Assembly (NCBI RefSeq): GCF_029382225.1
Contig: NZ_JARLTC010000043.1
Location: forward strand, 1 to 64,000
Direction: 5' to 3'
Length of the DNA: 64,000 bases
From: Spongiactinospora sp. TRM90649
Lineage (GTDB): Bacteria; Actinomycetota; Actinomycetes; Streptosporangiales; Streptosporangiaceae
The notes under the pieces were generated by a model that did not search any database, had not been told where the DNA came from, and saw nothing but the letters and a program-made list of their open reading frames with translations. The position numbers and the translations under genes were made by a program. Below are positions 53,544 through 62,503 of this stretch, one piece after another (the stretch's first letter is position 1; every line of letters starts with the position of its first letter).

Positions 53544-54755
53544 TCAGGTGACCGCGCGCGCCCGCTCGCGGGTCTCGCGCCAGTCCTCGATCCCGCGCAC
53601 CGTCAGGAAGTCGTCGAAGGCCGACTCCATCGCGCCGACCAGCGGGCCCCTCCGGCCGAGCGACGAGATCGCGAGCTCGGGCGGGTCGGCGCGCCGGAAG
53701 CCCATCAGCGCCGCCCGGTAGGCCGCGCGGACCCTCATCCCGGCCAGTACGAGCAGGTCGGCACCCATTCCCGAGAGGGTGACCAGCTCGGGGTCGAGGG
53801 CATTGACCAGCGCGCCCACGCCCGCGCCGAGCACGCGGGCGTTCGCGTCGACGGCCTCGCGCGGCCCGGGCTCACCGCGCGCGGCGGCGGCGAGGATCCG
53901 GTCGGCGGCGCGTCTGCCGCGCCCGCCGCCCGGGGTGATCCCCGCGTGGGCCAGCAGCGCGTTGCCGCCGACGCGCAGGCTCCAGCAGCCGCGTGCGCCG
54001 CACGCGCAGGCCCGTTCGGCGAGGTCGGCGATCGGCATGTGGCCGAACTCGCCGGCCGTGCCGGAGGCGCCGGTGAGCGGCCTGCCGTCCACCAGCAGAG
54101 CGCCGCCCGGGTCGAAGTCCACGTGCAGGTGCAGGCCGACGCGCACGCCGGCCAGCCTGCCCCGCCTGGCCTCGGCGAGCCCGGCGAGCGTGGCGTCGTT
54201 GCCGACGCGCAGCGGCGCCGGGCCGAGCCCCAGCGCGTCCACCACATCGACGCCGCTCCAGCGCAGGTGGGCGATGTCCACGATCCGGCCCTCGCGGACC
54301 GGCCCGGGGACGGCCAGGCCGATCCCGGCGACGCGCGGCCCGGCGTGGGCGCGCACGGCCGCGCCAAGCGGGCCGAGCGCCCCTTCTGGCGATCCGTCGT
54401 GCGACGCGTGCTCCACCACCTCGGCCCCGCCGCCCAGCTCGCACCGGGCCAGGTCCCAGGTGTCCTCGCGCAGGTTGACGGCCAGCACCAGCGGGCCGTC
54501 GGGGTGCGGGCCCGGCACACCGGTCGGGCGGCCCCTGACGTGACGCGGCGGCGACGCCTCGGCCAGCAGCTCGTCCTCGCCCAGCCCGGCCATCAGCACC
54601 GAGGCGGTGCCCCTGGCCAGGTCGAGGTCGCGGGTGAGCTGTGACCTGGTGCGCGCCGCGCCGCAGTCGTGCACCGCGCGCAGCAGCCGCACCCGGTTGT
54701 GCGCGCGTAACTCTCCACTGGTTCTCGCTCCGTTCACGGGTCCATTGTGCGACAC
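53544..54755 (-). CDS. ROK-family transcriptional repressor
   Basis: Predicted 403-residue protein. Residues 10-75 form a winged helix (ELRAHNRVRLLRAVHDCGAA, RSQLTRDLDLARGTASVLMA). The ROK part has AGIGLAVPGPVREGRI, a sugar-binding region with SGTAGEFGHMPI and the zinc motif CACGARGCW. Such repressors respond to sugars or sugar phosphates. The GTG start has no ribosome-binding site and lies 20 bp from the divergent MFS start, so the transcript is probably leaderless. The MFS gene is the likely target. Confidence 0.9.
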   Translation of the reverse strand: MSHNGPVNGARTSGELRAHNRVRLLRAVHDCGAARTRSQLTRDLDLARGTASVLMAGLGEDELLAEASPPRHVRGRPTGVPGPHPDGPLVLAVNLREDTWDLARCELGGGAEVVEHASHDGSPEGALGPLGAAVRAHAGPRVAGIGLAVPGPVREGRIVDIAHLRWSGVDVVDALGLGPAPLRVGNDATLAGLAEARRGRLAGVRVGLHLHVDFDPGGALLVDGRPLTGASGTAGEFGHMPIADLAERACACGARGCWSLRVGGNALLAHAGITPGGGRGRRAADRILAAAARGEPGPREAVDANARVLGAGVGALVNALDPELVTLSGMGADLLVLAGMRVRAAYRAALMGFRRADPPELAISSLGRRGPLVGAMESAFDDFLTVRGIEDWRETRERARAVT

Positions 54756-54775
54756 ATCCGGAATATGCTCTAGTC
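54756..54775. promoter_or_regulatory. 20-bp divergent start-to-start gap with overlapping -10 elements
   Basis: Only 20 bp separate the GTG of the ROK gene (minus) and the GTG of the MFS gene (plus). On the plus strand TATGCT (54764-54769) sits seven bases before the MFS GTG. On the minus strand CATATT (54767-54762) sits six bases before the ROK GTG. Both fit leaderless transcripts, with the -35 regions inside the opposite gene. Confidence 0.5.
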
Positions 54776-56014
54776 GTGTACAAAATCCCCCACCCTGACC
54801 GGGCCGCCGTCCGCGCCCGCGTGGGCGTCTTCGGTCTCTTCTGGCTCCTCGGGATCACCATCGGCATGTGGTCGGCCGGGCTGCCCTCGCTCAACGACCG
54901 GCTCGGCCTCGGCGCGGCCCGGCTGGGCACCGTCCTGCTGCTCGTCGCGGCGGGCGGGCTCGTCGCCATGCTGCTCGCCGGGCCGCTGGTGGACCGTTTC
55001 ACCAGCAGGAAGGTGTGCTGGTTCGCCGCGCCCGCGTCGGCCGTCCTGCTGCTCGGGCCCGCCGTGGCCCCGGGCTTCTGGTGGCTGGCCGTGCTGGCCG
55101 TGGTCTTCGGCCTGGGCATCGGGGTCGTGGAGGTCGCGATGAACGCGCACTCCGTCGAGGTCGAGCTGCGCTACGGGCGGCCGATCATCTCGGCCTTCCA
55201 CGGCGTGTGGAGCCTGGGCGGCGCCGTCGGCGGCGCGCTCACCGCCGCCGGGCTGAAGGCGGGCACGGGCGGGCAGTCGCTGCTCGTGGCCGCCGCGATC
55301 GTGGTGCCGTTCGCGTACGCGCCGTTCATGCGCCTGCTGGGGCCCGCCGCGGCCGCGCCCGTCGCGTCCTCCGGGCGGACGGCCCTGTCCGGGACGATCC
55401 GGTGGGGGCTCATCGCGCTGCTGGGCGTGGCCGCCTTCGCCGCGCATCTGGCGGAGGGGGCGGCGATGGACTGGGCCGCGCTGCACGCCCGGTGGGTGCT
55501 CGGCGCCGACCCCGCCCTCGCGCCGCTGGCGTACACGATCTTCTCGGTGGCGATGACCGCCGTGCGGCTGCTCGGCGACCCGCTGCGCGCCCGGCTCGGC
55601 GCGGTGCGCACGATCCGCCTCGCGGGGATCATCGCGACCTGCGGCTACGTGCTCGTGCTCGGAGCCGGGGCGGTGCCGGAGTCACTGTCGGTGGTGTGCG
55701 CGTGGACGGGCTGGGGGCTGGCGGGCGTGGGCCTGGCCACGGTCATCCCCGTCATCTTCAGCGCGGTCGGCGCGTCCGGCGGCGCGGTCGGGCGGGCCCT
55801 CGCCATGGTCACCGCCTTCGGGTACACGGGCCTGCTGGCGGGCCCGGCCGTGCTCGGGTTCGTCGCCCAGTCCTCGTCCCTTCCCATCGCCCTGGTGATC
55901 CCCACGGCGTTCGCGGCCGTCGTCGCCCTCACCGGCGCGCCCGCCATCCGCGCGCTGATCCCCGCGCCCGCTCCCGTGGACGAGGCCGCCGCACCTGCCG
56001 CCCGCGCGCACTGA
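54776..56014 (+). CDS. MFS permease (YbjJ-like)
   Basis: Predicted 412-residue membrane transporter with about 12 segments. Segment 1 region FGLFWLLGITIGMWSAGLPS, loop 2-3 LAGPLVDRFTSRKVCWF, and segment 4-5 text VVEVAMNAHSVEVELRYGR and SAFHGVWSLGGAVGGALT are typical of the YbjJ branch. A ROK repressor next to it points to a sugar or sugar-derivative substrate, inferred. No ribosome-binding site. It ends 21 bp before a strong terminator. Confidence 0.9.
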   Translation: MYKIPHPDRAAVRARVGVFGLFWLLGITIGMWSAGLPSLNDRLGLGAARLGTVLLLVAAGGLVAMLLAGPLVDRFTSRKVCWFAAPASAVLLLGPAVAPGFWWLAVLAVVFGLGIGVVEVAMNAHSVEVELRYGRPIISAFHGVWSLGGAVGGALTAAGLKAGTGGQSLLVAAAIVVPFAYAPFMRLLGPAAAAPVASSGRTALSGTIRWGLIALLGVAAFAAHLAEGAAMDWAALHARWVLGADPALAPLAYTIFSVAMTAVRLLGDPLRARLGAVRTIRLAGIIATCGYVLVLGAGAVPESLSVVCAWTGWGLAGVGLATVIPVIFSAVGASGGAVGRALAMVTAFGYTGLLAGPAVLGFVAQSSSLPIALVIPTAFAAVVALTGAPAIRALIPAPAPVDEAAAPAARAH

Positions 56015-56035
56015 CCCCCACGACCATCGCCGGCT

Positions 56036-56080
56036 CCACTGTGCCGCCCGTGCCGTATGGCACGGGCGGCACGGTGGTTT
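56036..56080 (+). terminator. Rho-independent-like terminator after the MFS gene
   Basis: GTGCCGCCCGTGCC (56041-56054), loop GTAT, and its perfect complement (56059-56072). The stem extends with CCACT/GGTGG outside (one T-G pair) to about 19 bp and is followed by TTT (56078-56080). Confidence 0.85.
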
Positions 56081-56245
56081 GGGCTCCAGGCGGGCGAGCG
56101 AGGGGGCCCGAAGCGAGGGGCGGGTTACATTCTTGTCGGCGCGGAGGAACCTCTCCCCCCGAAAATCGACATAACCCCCACGAGCCAGCAAATGCCCTTT
56201 TATGGTACTTTGTCGAGGCAGTATCGAACGATGTAAGGGGTATGC

Positions 56246-56914
56246 GTGAACCGCGTTTCGTGGAATGGCTCGACTGTACGGGATGCGGCAAGCAGAAACA
56301 TCGCCGTGCGCCTGGCCATGGTCGTGGTCGGGCTCGCGCTCAACGGCGTCGGAATCGCCATGCTCATTCAGGCCGGCCTCGGCCTGGGGGCCTGGGACGT
56401 CCTGCACGAGGGCCTGTCGGAGCTGACCGGCCTCAGCTTCGGCCTGGTGGTCATCCTGGTGACCATCGTCGCGCTGATCCCCTGGTGGCCGCTGAAGGAG
56501 CGGCCGGGGATAGGCACCGTGCTCAACGTCTTCATCGCGGGAATCGTCATCGACTGGATTCTCGCGTACACCACGCCCGCCGAGGAATGGTGGGTTCGTG
56601 CGACCCTGATGATCGGCGGAGTGGTGATATTCGCGCTCGGTCAGGGAATGTACCTGGCCCCCAAACTCGGCGCCGGGGCACGCGAAGGACTGATGACCGG
56701 AATCAATCGCAGATTCGGCATCTCCATTCGCCTGACGCGATTTCTGATCGAGGTGACCATTCTCGTGCTCGGCGTTTTCCTCGGCGGTTCCGTCGGCCTC
56801 GGCACGATCGTGTTCACCCTCGCCATCGGCCCGCTCGTGCAGGTGGGGATGAACCTGTTCGGCTACCGCGAGGAGACCGAGACGCAGGACGGCGCCGCGC
56901 GCGCGGAAGCGTAG
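56246..56914 (+). CDS. YczE/YitT-like five-span membrane protein
   Basis: Predicted 222-residue membrane protein with about five hydrophobic segments. Family text: VGLALNGVGIAMLIQAGLGL, GAWDVLHEGLSELTGLSFG, NVFIAGIVIDWILAY and APKLGAGAREGLMTGINRRF. In Bacillus YczE is linked to lipopeptide production; the molecular function is unknown. GTG start with AAGGGG five bases upstream. Its 165-bp upstream region is AT-richer near 56165-56230, suggesting its own promoter. Confidence 0.88.
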   Translation: MNRVSWNGSTVRDAASRNIAVRLAMVVVGLALNGVGIAMLIQAGLGLGAWDVLHEGLSELTGLSFGLVVILVTIVALIPWWPLKERPGIGTVLNVFIAGIVIDWILAYTTPAEEWWVRATLMIGGVVIFALGQGMYLAPKLGAGAREGLMTGINRRFGISIRLTRFLIEVTILVLGVFLGGSVGLGTIVFTLAIGPLVQVGMNLFGYREETETQDGAARAEA

Positions 56915-56918
56915 AGGG

Positions 56919-58112
56919 TCAGATCGCCGCCACGGTGCTCACCTCCGTCCGCGCCACCTCGCGCCCCCGCCGCCACACGATCCGGTCGGCGGGGGCGCCC
57001 GCCACCGCGTCGGCCACCGAGAGGGCGCGCAGGGCGACCAGGTCGGCGACCGCGCCGGGCACCGGCCCCGCGACCGGCAGGCCGAGCAGCGACCGGGCGT
57101 TCGCGCCCACCATCTCGGCGGCGGCGGCCACGTCCTGGTGCCCGGCGGTGACCAGCAGCGCGGCGGTCTCCAGCGGATCGCAGCGGCCCGTCGGGTTGAA
57201 CGGGTCCCGCACGTTGTCGGCCCCGGCCGCGACGGTCACCCCGCGCTCGCGCAGCGCGCCGATCGCGGTCAGCCCGCGCCGGTCATCCCCCCGCCCCTGC
57301 AGATAGAGGTTGGTGGCGGGCAGCGTGACGACCCCGACCCCGGCGGCCGACACCAGGGCGGCGACGTCGAGCGCCTCCCGCCTGGGCAGCCGCCCGAGGG
57401 CCACGCAGTGCCCGGCGGTGACCGGCAGGGGGTGCTCCGCCGCCAGCCGGGCGACGTCCGGGAGGGTCAGCGCGGAGGTGTCCAGGGTCTCGTCCACGTG
57501 CAGGTCCAGGCCCAGGCCGTGCTCGGCGGCGACCTCGAAGCAGGTCCGCAGGGCCGTGTGCGGGTCGGCCTCCATGAACGGGTTGCCGCCGATCAGGTCG
57601 GCGCCCGCCGCGACCGCCTCGCGCAGCAGCGCCCGGTGGGCGGCGGCGTCGCCGTCCGGCACCGCGGCGTGCGCCACGACCTGCAGGTCCACGGAATGCG
57701 CCACCTCGTCGCGCAGCGCGGCGAGCGCCCGGACGGCGGTCACGCCGGACAGCGGGCCGCATCCGGTCTGGCAGCGGACGGCGGTCACCCCCGAGGCCAG
57801 GAACGACCGCAGCGCGGTCAGCGCCCGGCCCCGGATGTCGGCGGGGTCCGGCGCGGCGGCCACCCCGGAGTAGCCGCGCATCGCGCCCGCGAGGTCGCCC
57901 GACGCGTTGGCCGCCCGGCTCGCGGTGAACGCCTTGTCCAGGTGGACGTGCGGCTCGGCGAAGGCGCCGAGCAGCAGCCGCCCGTCCAGGTCGGTGACCG
58001 GCTCGCCGTCGTGCGACGGCAGAGCGCCGGCGACCTCGGTGACGAGGCCGCCGGCCAGCCGTACGTCCGCGGTCGTGCCGTCCGGCAACAGCGCGCCGCG
58101 CAGCAGCGTCAC
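56919..58112 (-). CDS. CodA-like amidohydrolase (cytosine/N-heterocycle deaminase family)
   Basis: Predicted 397-residue metal-dependent deaminase. Metal ligands: HxH in FAEPHVHLDKAFTAS, His in LDLHVDETLD, His in VTAGHCVALG, and Asp in VAAGADNVRDPFNPTG. The block LPATNLYLQGRGDDRRGLTA is diagnostic of the cytosine-deaminase branch. The substrate may be a pyrimidine, triazine or creatinine-like ring. GTG at 58112 overlaps the permease stop (GTGA). Last gene of its operon, so it probably acts on the imported compound or its product. Confidence 0.9.
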   Translation of the reverse strand: MTLLRGALLPDGTTADVRLAGGLVTEVAGALPSHDGEPVTDLDGRLLLGAFAEPHVHLDKAFTASRAANASGDLAGAMRGYSGVAAAPDPADIRGRALTALRSFLASGVTAVRCQTGCGPLSGVTAVRALAALRDEVAHSVDLQVVAHAAVPDGDAAAHRALLREAVAAGADLIGGNPFMEADPHTALRTCFEVAAEHGLGLDLHVDETLDTSALTLPDVARLAAEHPLPVTAGHCVALGRLPRREALDVAALVSAAGVGVVTLPATNLYLQGRGDDRRGLTAIGALRERGVTVAAGADNVRDPFNPTGRCDPLETAALLVTAGHQDVAAAAEMVGANARSLLGLPVAGPVPGAVADLVALRALSVADAVAGAPADRIVWRRGREVARTEVSTVAAI

Positions 58113-58930
58113 CCCTTCACCCCGCCGCCGGCGATCTGGGTGAGGTAGCGCTGCAGGAACGCGAAGATCAGCACCACCGGCAGGGTCATCAGCACGCCTC
58201 CGGCCAGGAGCTGGCCCCAGTCGGTGGTGTACTGCCCGACGAGCGAGTCCAGGCCGACCGACAGCGTCCGCAGCTCGTCGCTGTTGATGAACGTGTTGGC
58301 GTACAGGAACTCGTCCCAGGCCAGGATGATGCTGAACGCGCCCGCGGCGGTCACCCCTGGCAGCGCGGGCGGCAGCAGCACCCGCCACAGCGCCCGGAAG
58401 TGCCCGCAGCCGTCGATCAGCGCGGCCTCCTCGATCTCCTTGGGGACCGTGATGAAGTAGTTGCGCATCATCCAGATGCAGAACGGCAGCGCGAATGTGA
58501 CGTAGACCAGGATGAGCCCGCTGCGCGCGTCGAGCATGCCGAGGTTGCGGAGGATCTTGTAGAGCGGGATCGCCATCAGCACGGCGGGGAACATCTGCAT
58601 CGCCACCACGGCGAGCAGCAGCAGCCGCCGTCCGGTGAACGGGAACCTGGCCAGCGCGTAGCCCGCCAGGATCGCCACCAGCAGCGCGAGCAGCGTGGTC
58701 AGCAGCGCCACCACCGCGCTGTTGAGGAAGTAGAGCGCGAAGTTGCCGCTGGCGAACAGGTTTTCGTAGTTGCCGGTGTAGAGCGACTGCGGCAGGAAGC
58801 CGTTCACCACCCCGTTCAGCTCCTGCGGCTGTTTGAAGCTCGACAGGACCATGAACAGGAACGGCCCGGCGAACAACACCACGGCGGCGAGGGCTCCCAC
58901 GTACACCAGCGGCCTGCCCAGGAACCTCAT
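58109..58930 (-). CDS. CUT1-type ABC permease (MalG-like)
   Basis: Predicted 273-residue inner-membrane permease with six segments. The EAA loop is EIEEAALIDGCGHFRALWRV, followed by LPPALPGVTAAGAFSIIL. N-terminal segment LVYVGALAAVVLFAGPFLFM. ATG overlaps the partner permease stop (ATGA). No ATPase gene is in the cluster; many actinobacterial CUT1 systems share one MsiK-type ATPase encoded elsewhere. Confidence 0.93.
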   Translation of the reverse strand: MRFLGRPLVYVGALAAVVLFAGPFLFMVLSSFKQPQELNGVVNGFLPQSLYTGNYENLFASGNFALYFLNSAVVALLTTLLALLVAILAGYALARFPFTGRRLLLLAVVAMQMFPAVLMAIPLYKILRNLGMLDARSGLILVYVTFALPFCIWMMRNYFITVPKEIEEAALIDGCGHFRALWRVLLPPALPGVTAAGAFSIILAWDEFLYANTFINSDELRTLSVGLDSLVGQYTTDWGQLLAGGVLMTLPVVLIFAFLQRYLTQIAGGGVKG

Positions 58931-59865
58931 CGCTTCCGCCCCTCCACGAGATAGAAGTAGACCGTGCTCAGCAGGAACAGGAAGGCGAAGAGGATCATCG
59001 CAACCGACGCCGCCCGGCCGAAGTCGAACTGGGTGAAGGCGTACTGGTAGGCCAGCGTGGTCAGCGTCTCCGTGGCGCCTGCGGGGCCGCCCCTGGTGAA
59101 CATCCAGATCCCGTTGAAGTTGTTGACCGAGTAGCCCACGGTCAGCAGGCTCGCCAGGGCGATCGAGGTGCGGATGCCGGGGATGATGACGTAGCGCAGC
59201 CGTTGCGGGGCGCCCGCGCCGTCCAGCATCGCCGCCTCGTGCAGTTCCTTGGGGATGGTCTGCAGCCCGGCCAGCAAGATCACCGCCACCAGCGGCGTCC
59301 ATTTCCAGGTGCTCAGCAGGATGAGCACCGGCATCGCGGTGGACTCGTCGGCCAGCCACTGCGGCGACTGGTCCACCAGCCCGAGGTTCAGCAGGAGCTG
59401 GTTGAACGGTCCCGAGGTCGGGTCGAGCAGGAACCGCCAGACCAGCGCCACCACGACCGAGGGGACGATCCACGGGATGATCACCACGCTGCGGAAGAAC
59501 GCCCGCCCGGCCATCCGCTGGTGCATCAGCATGGCCAGGCCGAAGCCCAGCGCGAGCTGCAGCACCAGGTTGGCCACGCCCCAGACCACGGTGTGCCAGG
59601 CCGCGGTCAGCAGCATCGGGTCGGTCAGGACCGCCGCGTAGTTGGAAAGGCCGGTGAAACGGTCGGCGCCCGGCTGGGTGAGGATGCTGTGGTTGAAACT
59701 GGTCCACAGCCCGTCCAGCACGGGGTAGCCGAGCACGCCGCCGAGCAGGATCAGAGCCGGGGCCAGGTAGGCCCACGGCCTCCAGCCCCGCCGCGCCCGC
59801 AGGGGCGTGGGCGGGACTCGGGAGGCCGGGGCCGCCTTCGACTCCTTGGCGTGAGTCGTTGCCAT
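58927..59865 (-). CDS. CUT1-type ABC permease (MalF-like)
   Basis: Predicted 312-residue inner-membrane permease. About 35 basic cytoplasmic residues precede AYLAPALILLGGVLGYPVLD. The EAA loop is IPKELHEAAMLDGAGAPQRL followed by RYVIIPGIRTSIAL. Periplasmic text PSVVVALVWRFLLDPTSGPF is typical. ATG at 59865, 11 bp after the binding-protein stop. Confidence 0.93.
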   Translation of the reverse strand: MATTHAKESKAAPASRVPPTPLRARRGWRPWAYLAPALILLGGVLGYPVLDGLWTSFNHSILTQPGADRFTGLSNYAAVLTDPMLLTAAWHTVVWGVANLVLQLALGFGLAMLMHQRMAGRAFFRSVVIIPWIVPSVVVALVWRFLLDPTSGPFNQLLLNLGLVDQSPQWLADESTAMPVLILLSTWKWTPLVAVILLAGLQTIPKELHEAAMLDGAGAPQRLRYVIIPGIRTSIALASLLTVGYSVNNFNGIWMFTRGGPAGATETLTTLAYQYAFTQFDFGRAASVAMILFAFLFLLSTVYFYLVEGRKR

Positions 59866-59876
59866 GGGTGGGGCCT

Positions 59877-61178
59877 CTATCCCCGCGACAGCGCCTGGGT
59901 GGCGGCGGTCGCGGCTTCGTTGAGCGCCTGTTCCGGTGACTTCTTCTTCTGGATGACGGTGTCCCAGGCGTTGGCCATCACCTGCCACTCGATGTCGCCC
60001 CAGGCCGTCACGGCGGGACGCGCCCGGGCCGTGGCCGCCTGCTGGATGAAGACCTGGTGGGCCTCGTCCAGGCCGCTCATCGAGCCGTTGGAGACGTCGG
60101 TGCGGGCGGGGATGCGCTGGTAGCCGTCCCTGAGCACCTTCTCCTGCTCGGCCGAGGTCAGCCAGGAGACGAATCCCCAGGCGGCGTCCACGTTCTTGCA
60201 GGCGCTGGTGATGGCGACGGCGTTGCCGCCGAGGACGGTGGCGCCCTCCTTGCCCTTGGGCAGCGGCGCTACGCCGTACTCCAGGCCGGGGTTGCCCTTG
60301 GCGATGGGGGCGAGCCCCCAGTCGCCGATGGCGAGCATCGCCACCTTCTCGGTGAGGAACGGCTGGATGTACTGGTCCCACGCCTGGGTGACGCCGAGGA
60401 AGGTGGGCGGGACCACCCCGTGGGTGAGGTGCAGGTTCGCGTAGAAGCTCCACGCTTCAAGGCCCTCGGGGCCGTTGAACAGCGCCTTGGTCCCGGCGTC
60501 GTCCAGGATCCGCCCGCCGTTCTGCCACAGCCAGGGCCAGAACAGGAACGATCCATAGCCCTGCGCGCCCAGCATGTAGCCGTGCTGTCCGCCGCCGGTC
60601 AGCTCCTTGGCCGACGACACCAGGTCGTCCCAGGTGCCGGGGGCCTGCTGGATGCCGGCCTTCTCGAACAGCTTCTTGTTCCACAGCAGCGCGACGTTGG
60701 AGGTGTCGAACGGCACCGCGTACGTCGCGCCCTGGAACGTGGCCGCGGCCACGTTGCCGGGGAAGAAGTCCGCGGCCACCGGCTTGATCCTGCTGGTCAC
60801 GTCGACCAGCATCTTGGAGGCGGCGAACTGCGGGATGGCCGAGACGTCGGCCACGACCAGGTCGGGGCCTCCGCCTCCGGCCAGCGCCGTGGTGATCTTC
60901 TTGGCCAGGTCGTTGGCGGGGAAGCCCTCGACCTTGATGGTGAGTCCCTGCTTGCCGCCGTACTCCTCGGCGGCCTTGCGCAGCGCCGCCTGGGCGTCGC
61001 CGGCGAACGCGGTCGAGGCCCAGAGCGTCAGGGTGCCCTTGGCACCACCGCCGCCCCCGGTCCCGGAGCCGCCGGACTCACCGCTGCCACACGCGGCCAG
61101 CACGGCCGTGGCGGCCAGGCCGCCGGTGGCGCGGAGCAGCCCTCGGCGGCTCATCCGCATGTCACGCATCTGACTCAT
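59877..61178 (-). CDS. CUT1-type extracellular solute-binding lipoprotein
   Basis: Predicted 433-residue binding protein. A twin-arginine-like SRRGLLR stretch precedes the lipobox VLAACGSG with Cys30. The mature part has the MalE-like fold: GTLTLWASTAFAGDAQAALR, GGPDLVVADVSAIPQF, TYAVPFDTSNVALLWNKKLF and EKVAMLAIGDWGLAPIAKGN. This family usually binds sugars, but the neighbours are amidohydrolases, so the ligand may be a nucleoside-like or other N-containing compound. ATG at 61178 with AGGAAAGG upstream. Confidence 0.93.
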   Translation of the reverse strand: MSQMRDMRMSRRGLLRATGGLAATAVLAACGSGESGGSGTGGGGGAKGTLTLWASTAFAGDAQAALRKAAEEYGGKQGLTIKVEGFPANDLAKKITTALAGGGGPDLVVADVSAIPQFAASKMLVDVTSRIKPVAADFFPGNVAAATFQGATYAVPFDTSNVALLWNKKLFEKAGIQQAPGTWDDLVSSAKELTGGGQHGYMLGAQGYGSFLFWPWLWQNGGRILDDAGTKALFNGPEGLEAWSFYANLHLTHGVVPPTFLGVTQAWDQYIQPFLTEKVAMLAIGDWGLAPIAKGNPGLEYGVAPLPKGKEGATVLGGNAVAITSACKNVDAAWGFVSWLTSAEQEKVLRDGYQRIPARTDVSNGSMSGLDEAHQVFIQQAATARARPAVTAWGDIEWQVMANAWDTVIQKKKSPEQALNEAATAATQALSRG

Positions 61179-61195
61179 GACCGTCGCCTTTCCTG

Positions 61196-62503
61196 TTAAG
61201 GCATTTCCTGTGGGGCGCCCGGGCCCCACTGCCAGTCGGCCGCGTGCTCGCGGCCGGTTCGCCTGGCCAGATCGCGCGTGATCCGCCACGCGCGGTCCGC
61301 CAGCTCGCGCTCGTCGGCTCTGACGAGCCGTCCGTCCCTCACCACGAACTCACCGTCGACCAGCACGTCGGCGACGTGCTGTCCGTGCGCCCGGTGAACG
61401 CACGACTGCACCGGGTCGGCCAGCGGCCGCATGGACGCCCCGGGGCGCAGGGTGATCAGGTCGGCGGGGTCCCCGGCCCGCAGCCGCCCGCTCTGCCGCT
61501 CGCCGACGGCGGCGGCCCCCTCGCCCGTGGCCATCCGCAGCGCCGCGTCCGATCCGAGCACGCCGGGCCGTCCGGCTGCCTGGCCCTGGGCGTAGACGGC
61601 CTGGCGCATCTCGGTGAACAGGTCGTCCATGCCGTCGATGCCGAGCCCGACCCGCACGCCCGCCTCGCGCAGCGCCACCACCGGGGCGAAGCCCTTGGCC
61701 AGGCGCAAGTGGTTGGACGGGCAGTAGGCGACGGCGACCTCGTTGTCGGCCAGCAGCCCGATCTCGCGCTCGTTCAGGTGGACGCAGTGCACCAGGACCG
61801 TTCCCGGCCGCAGGAAGCCCGCCTCGTACAGCAGCTCGACCGGGCGCAGGCCGTGCTCGGCCTGGCACTTGTCCACTTCGTCGCGCGTCTCGGCGATGTG
61901 GGTGTACAGGCGCAGCCCGGTCCGCTCGGCGGCGCGGGCCGCGGCCCGGTAGCCGTCGGCGGAGGTCTGCCGCAGCGAGACCGGCGCCAGGTAGAGCCGG
62001 TCGGCAGGGACCTCGTCGCCCGCCGCCGCGACCGCCAGCTCGATCTGCTCGTCGTACTCCTCGGTCAGCCCGTACGCCAGGTGGGCGCGCAGCCCGACCT
62101 CGGCGTGCCCGGCCGCGACGGCGGCCAGCATGCCGGGGCTGTGCAGCGGGTAGACGTGGTCCACCGCCGTGGTCACCCCTGAGAGGACCATGCGGGCGGC
62201 GGCCAGCGCGGTCAGCGCCCGGAAGTCCTCTGGCGTGGCCGCCGCGCCGGCGAGCTGCCCGGCGCGGATCATCTCGGCCAGCCCGCTGGTGTCGCCCCGG
62301 CGGGTCATCGGCAGCAGCGACCGCAGGTGGTCGTGCGTGTTGACCAGGCCGGGCAGCACCAGCAGCCCGCTCGCGTCCAGCGTCCGCGCGCCGGGGCCCG
62401 GCGCGCCCTCGGCCAGGTGCCCGTCCCTGACCAGCAGGTCGCCGGGGGCCGGGTCGTCGTAGCCGGTGACCGGCGTGCCGCCGGAGATCAGCAGGTCGGT
62501 CAC
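61196..62503 (-). CDS. TRZ/ATZ-family amidohydrolase (aminohydrolase)
   Basis: Predicted 435-residue metal-dependent hydrolase of the chlorohydrolase/guanine-deaminase branch. Metal ligands: HxH in LPGLVNTHDHLRSLLP, His in LYTHIAETRDEVD, His in VLVHCVHLNEREIG and Asp in VGLGIDGMDDLFTEM. The C-terminal barrel-flanking domain has GDPADLITLRPG and VADVLVDGEFVVRDGRLV. GTG start at 62503 with GGGAGG seven bases upstream, overlapping the preceding stop. Likely removes an amino or other leaving group from a heterocycle. Confidence 0.9.
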   Translation of the reverse strand: MTDLLISGGTPVTGYDDPAPGDLLVRDGHLAEGAPGPGARTLDASGLLVLPGLVNTHDHLRSLLPMTRRGDTSGLAEMIRAGQLAGAAATPEDFRALTALAAARMVLSGVTTAVDHVYPLHSPGMLAAVAAGHAEVGLRAHLAYGLTEEYDEQIELAVAAAGDEVPADRLYLAPVSLRQTSADGYRAAARAAERTGLRLYTHIAETRDEVDKCQAEHGLRPVELLYEAGFLRPGTVLVHCVHLNEREIGLLADNEVAVAYCPSNHLRLAKGFAPVVALREAGVRVGLGIDGMDDLFTEMRQAVYAQGQAAGRPGVLGSDAALRMATGEGAAAVGERQSGRLRAGDPADLITLRPGASMRPLADPVQSCVHRAHGQHVADVLVDGEFVVRDGRLVRADERELADRAWRITRDLARRTGREHAADWQWGPGAPQEMP

